13,108 nucleotides of DNA from an uncultured Alphaproteobacteria bacterium (lineage in GTDB: Bacteria > Pseudomonadota > Alphaproteobacteria > Thalassobaculales > Thalassobaculaceae), in assembly GCA_938028645.1 (NCBI GenBank), contig CALIMD010000325.1, positions 1 through 13,108 of the forward strand. Direction: 5' to 3'. Positions 7,954-13,108 of this stretch are shown here, in pieces. Both the position numbers and the translations under genes were made by a program. The notes under the pieces are model-generated. The model searched no databases and had not been told where the DNA came from. It was given only the letters and a program-made list of their open reading frames with translations. Position 1 is the stretch's first letter; each line of letters starts with the position of its first letter.

Positions 7954-9201
7954 TCAGTTATTTAAGTCATGCTTCAATGTTTTTTGAAGCGCAAAAAGCA
8001 AAGCTAAAAGCAAAAACGTGATAGCGGTTAATACATTTAGTGAATAAGAAAAATTACCAGTTAGATCGTGCAAAAAACCTATTACAAGTGGGCCTGCGAC
8101 ACCGCCAATTTCTGCTGCAGTAAAAAATAAACCACCTGCTGTCCCAGCGCGCTTAGGTCCAACATTTGGTATTTCTACCAACATCAAAAGTGCAACAGTC
8201 ATCATCGCGCCTCTGGCCAAGCCTTGCAGGCATAGACCGAATGCGAGTTGAAGACCCGGCGAAGTATGCAATAAAGTTGTTGCCAAACCAGCCGCGAGGA
8301 TTAGCAAACCCATTACTAGAACTCTCCGTTCAGTTGAGGCCAAACGTGGAATCAGAAGAGCGCTTATGATGCTAATGGTGGTTGGTATAGCTGCCCAGTA
8401 ACCGGCTTCGGCAAAGCTAAGTCCCTTCGATCGAATAATCTCCGGCAGCCAGTTGTTTAGCCCGTGATTGAAGAAAAAAATTCCAATGCTCATCAACAAA
8501 ACTATTTGCACACTGGGGATAGATGCTAGGCTTCGAAATGTTTCTGCGATGGGGCCACTCTTTTCAGCTTGAATTTGAGATTCGATAATACGTACTAGTT
8601 GATGAGAACTGATAATTAGCCAGATGCATCCACTCATTAACGTAAAGAAAGCATAGGCACTTATGACCAAGCGCCAATCATTATCGAAAAGGGGCAATAA
8701 AAGACTATTGGTGATGGATAACGCTATAACTGCCCCGACACCAGGGCCGGTGATATAAATCCCCATCGCCAACCCCCTATTTTTTCCTTCAAATAAAAAA
8801 GCGATCAGTTTAGGTGCGCCAATAGAAATGAGCGGTCCGCCTAGCCCAAACACAGATACTGCTACAACCATCATAAAATACGTGTCTGAGAAACAACGCA
8901 AAAATCCTGACAGTGCCATTATCAAGGCCGCTAGAAAAAGAGCGCGTCGGGGGCCTATTCGGTCTAAGAAAATGCCACATGGCAGTGCTGATAGAATATA
9001 AACAAAGGGCCAAGCACCCAAGATCAGCCCCATTTCCCCATAGCTTATCTGTAAATCTTGGCACACCTTGGGAACTAGTGGAGCTAAAGCAGCGACAGTC
9101 AACCCAAAACTGAAGTATATCAACCAGACACCAAATAAAATTGCCCACCGGTAGTCATCACCCTCGATTTTGTGTTTGACTTGATTATCCTGAGTGACCA
9201 A
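7954..9201 (-). CDS. MFS transporter
   Basis: Inner-membrane secondary transporter of the major facilitator superfamily, 415 residues, with a hydrophobic pattern fitting 12 helices and a hydrophilic central loop near residues 200-225. MFS motif A between helices 2 and 3 reads GIFLDRIGPRRAL (76-88). The N-terminal half carries the glycine/proline-rich GPGVGAV stretch typical of motif C in helix 5. The substrate cannot be read from sequence; the overall look recalls anion/organic-acid-type MFS carriers. The start is TTG: the first in-frame Met is residue 57, inside the helix 2 region, and an upstream in-frame stop leaves no better start. Only a weak AGTGGTG lies upstream. It is divergent from the glyoxalase gene and precedes the Lin0512 pair. 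Confidence 0.93.
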   Translation of the reverse strand: MVTQDNQVKHKIEGDDYRWAILFGVWLIYFSFGLTVAALAPLVPKVCQDLQISYGEMGLILGAWPFVYILSALPCGIFLDRIGPRRALFLAALIMALSGFLRCFSDTYFMMVVAVSVFGLGGPLISIGAPKLIAFLFEGKNRGLAMGIYITGPGVGAVIALSITNSLLLPLFDNDWRLVISAYAFFTLMSGCIWLIISSHQLVRIIESQIQAEKSGPIAETFRSLASIPSVQIVLLMSIGIFFFNHGLNNWLPEIIRSKGLSFAEAGYWAAIPTTISIISALLIPRLASTERRVLVMGLLILAAGLATTLLHTSPGLQLAFGLCLQGLARGAMMTVALLMLVEIPNVGPKRAGTAGGLFFTAAEIGGVAGPLVIGFLHDLTGNFSYSLNVLTAITFLLLALLFALQKTLKHDLNN

Positions 9202-9351
9202 AGATACACCACTTACTGAGTTTCGGATTAAAGTTAGTTTCGCTTTAAAAACGATATACTTTAATCTGTGTGTTATTAATACTTAATCCTGAGTTACAGC
9301 CGAAATATAAGTTTTGGTTCATCTCAATGGCAACTGTTTTAGGAGAATTTT
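9202..9351. promoter_or_regulatory. Divergent control region with paired repeats (MFS / glyoxalase)
   Basis: A 150-base region between two divergent starts. A perfect 9-bp inverted repeat, GATTAAAGT (9226-9234) and ACTTTAATC (9258-9266), is separated by 23 bases, so the half-sites are about 32 bases (three helical turns) apart centre to centre. A TATACT (9255-9260), a possible plus-strand -10 box, overlaps the right arm. A direct repeat AGTTTCG occurs at 9219-9225 and 9236-9242, spaced 17 bases. Together these look like a possible operator for a shared regulator, but no regulator gene lies in the window and AT-rich repeats can arise by chance. Confidence 0.35.
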
Positions 9352-9792
9352 GTGCAATATCTACATACAATGGTTCGGATCAGCAACGTGCAGGAATCGT
9401 TAGACTTTTATTGTGGCAAGCTTGGCATGGTTGAAGTTAGAAGGACCGAGAGTGAAGCTGGTCGATATACAAATATATTCCTTAGCGCATCCGACGACGT
9501 CGAGTCTGCCAAAGCTGGCTGGGCACCAACCTTAGAACTGACGTTTAATTGGGATCCAGAAGAATATTCTGGGGGGAGAAATTTTGGTCATTTGGCATAT
9601 CAGGTAGATAACATTTATGAACTCTGCCAGTCTTTGCAAGAAAGTGGCGTTGTAATTAATAGACCCCCTAAAGAAGGCCGCATGGCTTTTATAAGGTCTC
9701 CAGATGGCGTTTCCATTGAACTTCTGCAAAAGGGGGAAGCGCTTGAAATAAAAGAGCCTTGGGCAAGTATGGGTAACACGGGCGTATGGTGA
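9352..9792 (+). CDS. gloA: Glyoxalase I (lactoylglutathione lyase), VOC family
   Basis: Cytosolic metalloenzyme that converts the hemithioacetal of methylglyoxal and glutathione to S-lactoylglutathione. The 146-residue chain has two beta-alpha-beta-beta-beta VOC modules. All four metal ligands of the E. coli enzyme are matched: His5 (LHTMVRI), Glu62 (TLELTFNW), His80 (FGHLAYQVD) and Glu123 (SPDGVSIELLQ). The tail EPWASMGNTGVW is typical of alphaproteobacterial forms. The GTG start is needed, because the next Met (Met7) would remove ligand His5; AGGAG lies just upstream. It heads a plus-strand run with the M20 amidohydrolase 69 bases downstream. As a VOC protein its true substrate could be another glutathione adduct. 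Confidence 0.94.
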   Translation: MQYLHTMVRISNVQESLDFYCGKLGMVEVRRTESEAGRYTNIFLSASDDVESAKAGWAPTLELTFNWDPEEYSGGRNFGHLAYQVDNIYELCQSLQESGVVINRPPKEGRMAFIRSPDGVSIELLQKGEALEIKEPWASMGNTGVW

Positions 9793-9861
9793 CTAGAAGT
9801 TCTAAACTCTAGTGCATTTATGAATAAATCTGTAATACAACGCATATTGAAAGCATAAACA

Positions 9862-11043
9862 GTGACTGATCAGAAAATCATACCAGAGATAGCGGCTAAT
9901 CACGAAAACATGACTGCCTGGCGCCGAGATCTGCATGCTCATCCAGAATTAGGGTTTGAGGAACACCGCACGTCTTCTTTAGTTGCTGAAAAGTTGAAGG
10001 CTTGGGGCCTAGAGGTGCATCAAGGCCTTGGTAAGACCGGTGTTGTCGGAACTTTACGAGTAGGTAATGCTACACAAAGTATCGGTTTGCGGGCTGATAT
10101 GGATGCTCTTCCGATGGCAGAGAATAATACTTTTTCGCACAAATCTACGACCCCCAATGTAATGCATGCATGTGGGCATGATGGACATACTACAATGCTT
10201 TTGGGTGCTGCAAAATACCTTGCGGAATCCAAGAATTTTGAAGGCTGTGTTCATTTTATATTTCAGCCGGGGGAAGAAGGCGTTGGCGGTGCGAAGGCTA
10301 TGGTCGACGAAGGGTTATTTGATCAATTCCCGTGTGATTCAGTGTATGGAATGCATAATAGACCTGGTTTGGCGGTAGGTAAATTTGGAATGCGGACCGG
10401 TGCAGCCATGGCTGGAGGAGCCCTTTTTGATATAGTTGTGCGCGGTAATGGTTCGCACGGCGCCAGACCAGAATCTGGAATAGATCCAGTAATTATTGCG
10501 GCACACATAGCAACGGCTGCTCAGACGATTGTTTCACGAAACACCAGCCCTCAGGAAACAGCAGTGTTGTCAATTACCCAAATTCAGTCGGGAGATGCCT
10601 ATAATGTAATACCACATACTGCTATTATGAAAGGTACTGCGAGGACATTCTCGAATGATGTAATGTCGTTAATAGAAACCAACATTAATAGATTATCAAA
10701 AAATATTGCAGAAGGAATGGGAGCCGTTGCGGAAGTTGATTTTCGCACAACTTTCCCTCCTTTAATAAACTCAGAAGATGAAATCAACTTTGCTGGGGAT
10801 GTGGCCGCAGCGATAGTAGGAGAGGCTAATGTTAATCGAAATAGTCACAGAGTGATGGGATCTGAAGATTTTGCCTATATGTCGAATTTAATTCCTGGTG
10901 GGTATGTAACCATTGGACAAGGTGAGGGTAAGTGGGATTGTGAGGTTCACAATCCACATTACGATTTTAATGATGAAGTATTGCCGCTTGGAGCGAGTTA
11001 CTGGGCAAAGCTTGTTGAAACAAAACTGGCCAAGGAAAAGTGA
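9862..11043 (+). CDS. M20D-family amidohydrolase (HipO-like, N-acyl amino acid hydrolase)
   Basis: Dinuclear metal amidohydrolase of peptidase family M20D, 393 residues, likely cytosolic, expected to cleave N-acyl or N-aroyl amino acids or related amides. The catalytic set is complete: LRADMDALPM (77-85), HACGHDGHT with ligands Cys104 and His106, catalytic Glu138 and ligand Glu139 in QPGEEG, His165 in GMHN, and His363 in HNPHYDFND. The dimerisation domain with GSHGARPE (198-204) and the GSEDFAYM loop (333-340) are present. The start is GTG; an in-frame TAA three bases before it rules out extension, and only a weak GAAAG ribosome site is seen. Met17 (MTAWRRDLHAHPE) is a possible alternative. 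Hippurate, acetyl-amino acids and IAA conjugates are all known family substrates; the specific one is unknown. Confidence 0.94.
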   Translation: MTDQKIIPEIAANHENMTAWRRDLHAHPELGFEEHRTSSLVAEKLKAWGLEVHQGLGKTGVVGTLRVGNATQSIGLRADMDALPMAENNTFSHKSTTPNVMHACGHDGHTTMLLGAAKYLAESKNFEGCVHFIFQPGEEGVGGAKAMVDEGLFDQFPCDSVYGMHNRPGLAVGKFGMRTGAAMAGGALFDIVVRGNGSHGARPESGIDPVIIAAHIATAAQTIVSRNTSPQETAVLSITQIQSGDAYNVIPHTAIMKGTARTFSNDVMSLIETNINRLSKNIAEGMGAVAEVDFRTTFPPLINSEDEINFAGDVAAAIVGEANVNRNSHRVMGSEDFAYMSNLIPGGYVTIGQGEGKWDCEVHNPHYDFNDEVLPLGASYWAKLVETKLAKEK

Positions 11044-11120
11044 GTATCATCTCTAAAAATTGCACGCGAAATTAAAATTTATTCTTTTTATCCTATAAAC
11101 ATTAAGATTTGGGGGTTCAA

Positions 11121-11426
11121 ATGTTCGTTGTTACTGTTCATTTTTCAGTCAAACGTAATCAGATAGAGCAGTTCAAGCCACTAATGTTGGAAAACGCGCG
11201 ACTATCACTTGAGCTTGAACCGGGGTGTAAACAATTTGATGTATGTTTCGACCCCAGTGAACCTTGGGAATGCTTTCTGTATGAGATTTATGATGATAAG
11301 CCCGCCTTTGAAAAGCATCTTCAAATGCCACATTTTAAGTTGTTTGATAAAAAAGTTGCCGAAATGCTGGATAATAAGATTGTCAAAACCCTTACTTTAG
11401 TGCAGGGATCAGTGTTGTCATCTTAA
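11121..11426 (+). CDS. Antibiotic biosynthesis monooxygenase (ABM)-domain protein
   Basis: Small protein of 101 residues with the ferredoxin-like ABM fold seen in quinol monooxygenases (YgiN type) and related dimeric enzymes. Typical features are an N-terminal VVTVHFSVK strand, a helix with LMLENARLSLELEPGC, then FDVCFDP, the strand FLYEIYDD, and FEKHLQMPHFKLF. I chose ATG at 11121 because a GGGGG ribosome site lies five bases upstream; a longer TTG start at 11109 would add four residues and place the ribosome site inside the gene. It follows the M20 gene by 77 bases on the same strand. The substrate is unknown; family members oxidise quinols or act as non-enzymatic isomerase-like proteins. 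Confidence 0.88.
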   Translation: MFVVTVHFSVKRNQIEQFKPLMLENARLSLELEPGCKQFDVCFDPSEPWECFLYEIYDDKPAFEKHLQMPHFKLFDKKVAEMLDNKIVKTLTLVQGSVLSS

Positions 11427-11513
11427 AAACCAATCTGGAACTAAATTGTACTTAATCCTATAAGGCCATGTTAAGATGAACCATGATCAATTGATTAAAA
11501 AGTGGATAAATTA

Positions 11514-11927
11514 ATGGACGCTGCTATACAAAGTTTCCTTGCAGGAATTCCTTTTCTACTCTCGCACTTTGGCGTCACCGTTTTAATGCTGGTGATAGGG
11601 GTGTTCATTTACATGTGGATCACCTCGCATGATGAAAGAGCATTAATACGGGAAGGCAATACCGCAGCAGCGATTTCGCTCGCCGGAGCTATTTTAGGTC
11701 TTGCAATTCCTCTGGCATTTTGCATGGCTAGTAGCGTTAATGTATACGATATAGTGATTTGGGGGCTAGTCACGTTAGTGATCCAGCTTGCGACATTCTG
11801 GATCATAGATATTTGGCTTAGGGACCTCTCTAAAAGAATTGAGGAGGGGCAAGTTGGCACGGCTATTTTGTTGGTTTCTGTAAAGTTAGCCGTAGCCTCA
11901 ATAAATGCTGCCGCTGTGTCTGGATAA
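11514..11927 (+). CDS. DUF350 family inner-membrane protein (YjfL-like)
   Basis: Membrane protein of 137 residues from this ATG, with four predicted helices (roughly residues 16-37, 52-73, 79-101 and 113-134). It carries the DUF350 pattern in each half: REGNTAAAISLAGAILGLA after helix 1, and a second charged loop SKRIEEGQVGTAILL before helix 4, consistent with an internal two-helix duplication. The family function is unknown. A GTG at 11502 would add four residues but has no ribosome site; the ATG gives the usual short N-terminus (MDAAIQSFLAGIPFLLSHFG) with a weak AGTGGA upstream. It lies 87 bases after the ABM gene, so it may be the last gene of the plus-strand run or an independent unit. 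Confidence 0.88.
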   Translation: MDAAIQSFLAGIPFLLSHFGVTVLMLVIGVFIYMWITSHDERALIREGNTAAAISLAGAILGLAIPLAFCMASSVNVYDIVIWGLVTLVIQLATFWIIDIWLRDLSKRIEEGQVGTAILLVSVKLAVASINAAAVSG

Positions 11928-11944
11928 ATACCTCAAAGTTATTT

Positions 11945-11961
11945 GATGATTAGAAATCATC
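11945..11961. terminator. Hairpin between convergent genes, possible bidirectional terminator
   Basis: GATGATT (11945-11951) and AATCATC (11955-11961) form a perfect 7-bp stem with a 3-base AGA loop, in the 43-base gap between the convergent stops of the DUF350 gene and the methyltransferase. Position and symmetry suit a shared terminator, but neither strand has a following T-run and the stem is AT-rich, so an intrinsic terminator is uncertain. Confidence 0.3.
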
Positions 11962-11970
11962 CAGGATAAC

Positions 11971-12642
11971 CTACGGTAGCGGTACTATTTGCCAAATCGT
12001 TGTTTCAGAAATATTTTGCTCTTCAAGGTAAATTGGAGTTTCGACAGGATATTGGGCTAATTTTTTAACGCCCTCTTTAGGAAAGTATGCCCGACCTGGG
12101 TCGCCGACGAGAACAAGCTTCCCCAATCGAGCAAACTTTCGTAAATCGGATAAGATAATTTTTGACATTTCTTGCTCATAAAAAACGTCACCTGCTAAAA
12201 TAACATCCCACCGGTTTTGTTTTTGAGAAGTAAATTCGGGCAAATGTTCGAGTATGATTTTAAAATTCTGACTCAACTGGTTAGCGGTGAGATTGAGGTG
12301 TATGGCTTCTGCGGCAAAGCCATCTATTTCTTTAAAATCAACCTGAGATGCATGACTAAAAAGAGCTGATAGTCCTACAAGCCCACTTCCCGCTCCCATA
12401 TCTAACACGGATTTATCTTCTACCAATTGGGGATTATCCAAGATATAGCGGGCCAAGGCTTGTCCGCCAGCCCATGCAAATCCCCAAAATGGTAAAGGAA
12501 GACCGTTATCTTCTAACTCTTTTGTCGTCATTTGCCATAATTCTGTGGCATCAACAGCGAGATGAAGCTTTATTTCAGGGACCAACGGAGGTGACCCTAA
12601 TTCTGTATTTTTCTGGATAAAAAGTCGATGATATTGGCTCAT
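11971..12642 (-). CDS. Seven-beta-strand protein lysine methyltransferase, METTL20/ETF-beta type
   Basis: Class I SAM-dependent methyltransferase, 223 residues, cytosolic. The SAM-binding motif I is SVLDMGAGSGLVG (78-90), and the acidic residue after strand 2 lies in FKEIDGFA (103-110). The stretch PFWGFAWAGGQALARYILDN (51-70), the post-II motif GDVFY (151-155) and LVGDPGRAYFP (178-188) match the METTL20 (ETFBKMT) family as I remember it. The human enzyme methylates lysines of the electron transfer flavoprotein beta subunit, and an Agrobacterium homologue is reported to act on ETF-beta and ribosomal protein L7/L12. Automated pipelines may call it a ribosomal L11 or nicotinamide methyltransferase. 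The ATG lies one base after the ubiA stop, with AGGT upstream, so it is almost certainly co-translated with ubiA. Confidence 0.88.
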   Translation of the reverse strand: MSQYHRLFIQKNTELGSPPLVPEIKLHLAVDATELWQMTTKELEDNGLPLPFWGFAWAGGQALARYILDNPQLVEDKSVLDMGAGSGLVGLSALFSHASQVDFKEIDGFAAEAIHLNLTANQLSQNFKIILEHLPEFTSQKQNRWDVILAGDVFYEQEMSKIILSDLRKFARLGKLVLVGDPGRAYFPKEGVKKLAQYPVETPIYLEEQNISETTIWQIVPLP

Positions 12643-12643
12643 A

Positions 12644-13108
12644 TCAACCTAGAAATATGGCAAAAGTTATTAGAAAGCCAAAGAGACGGTTTGATTTAAA
12701 TTTTTTGAGACAGTCGTTTGGGCTATCTAGGTCTAAAGAACGTATTTGCCAAAATAATTGGCACAAAGCGATCAAACAAACCGCATAAAATGGAATAGAA
12801 AACTCACTTATCCAGCCTATCAGAATAATTCCTGAAATAGTTACAATATAAACGACGCAAATGAAAGGTTTGGTCAAATTTTCAAGGGCTAGGGCAGACG
12901 ACTTTACACCGATTAGGGCGTCATCTTCTTTGTCTTGATGGGCATATATTGTGTCATAACCAAGTGTCCAAAATATGCCAGCCAAGTATAGCATAACGCT
13001 TGGTGTATCTATTGCTCCGGTAATAGAAACCCAACCCATCAGAGCACCCCAATTAAATGTGAGCCCTAGAATAAATTGTGGCCAATAGGTAAATCGCTTG
13101 AACGCAGG
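12644..13108 (-). CDS. ubiA: 4-hydroxybenzoate polyprenyltransferase UbiA, partial (N-terminus outside window)
   Basis: Integral membrane prenyltransferase that attaches the polyprenyl tail to 4-hydroxybenzoate in ubiquinone synthesis. The reading frame is open to the window edge, so the 5' part of the gene is missing; about 154 C-terminal codons are visible. Translation beyond the first visible Met (codon ending at 13039) reads FKRFTYWPQFILGL and FNWGALMG, a strong UbiA signature. The second aspartate-rich motif, GYDTIYAHQDKEDD, binds the Mg-diphosphate group, and GVKSSAL follows as expected. The first motif (NDxxDxxxD) would lie outside the window. Several further hydrophobic helices follow. 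The stop is one base before the methyltransferase ATG, implying an operon. Confidence 0.96.
   Translation of the reverse strand, partial: PAFKRFTYWPQFILGLTFNWGALMGWVSITGAIDTPSVMLYLAGIFWTLGYDTIYAHQDKEDDALIGVKSSALALENLTKPFICVVYIVTISGIILIGWISEFSIPFYAVCLIALCQLFWQIRSLDLDSPNDCLKKFKSNRLFGFLITFAIFLG

Noticed and set aside
9793..9812. CTAGA...TCTAG inverted repeat after the glyoxalase stop
   Set aside because: A 5-bp stem with a 10-base loop and no T-run is too weak to call a terminator.
11486..11495. 10-bp palindrome ATCAATTGAT before the DUF350 gene, containing an FNR-like TTGAT half-site
   Set aside because: The half-sites are in the wrong order and spacing for an FNR box, and the sequence is low-complexity AT.

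Overview
The window looks like an AT-rich alphaproteobacterial chromosome segment, roughly 40% GC by eye. The evidence is the tightly packed minus-strand order glnD-murJ-trpS, a proteobacterial-type glyoxalase I whose C-terminal tail ends EPWASMGNTGVW, and ubiA directly followed by a METTL20/ETF-beta-type lysine methyltransferase. The low GC would suit a marine lineage, but I cannot name the order or genus. I see no mobile element, CRISPR array, tRNA or rRNA.

Layout. Positions 1-200 hold no recognisable gene. Positions 201-5726 are a minus-strand housekeeping block: glnD (PII uridylyltransferase), then murJ (lipid II flippase), then trpS (Trp-tRNA synthetase). Divergent from glnD is a plus-strand gene (5923-7107) for an FAD oxidoreductase. 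It resembles human mitochondrial FOXRED1 along its whole length and has a small hairpin/short-ORF leader. Next is a minus-strand unit (9201 down to 7184): an MFS transporter followed by two tandem Lin0512-family paralogues joined by a 4-base ATGA overlap. Divergent from the transporter, on the plus strand, are glyoxalase I, an M20D amidohydrolase, an ABM-fold monooxygenase-like protein and a four-helix DUF350 membrane protein (9352-11927). The right end is minus-strand: ubiA, cut by the window edge, with the methyltransferase gene one base downstream.

How the genes may work together. The two flanks are ordinary conserved functions: nitrogen signalling, cell wall and translation on the left; ubiquinone and protein methylation on the right. 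The centre (5923-11426) reads like an accessory metabolic locus of transporter, amidohydrolase, amine/amino-acid-type flavoprotein, glyoxalase, ABM protein and two proteins of unknown function. A plausible but unproven reading is uptake, deacylation and oxidation of an N-acylated amino acid or related amide. The most unusual points are the FOXRED1-like protein, the coupled Lin0512 pair next to a transporter, and the presence in one window of bacterial relatives of FOXRED1, ETF-beta methyltransferase and COQ2 (UbiA). I do not see clear proof of a wholly new system.
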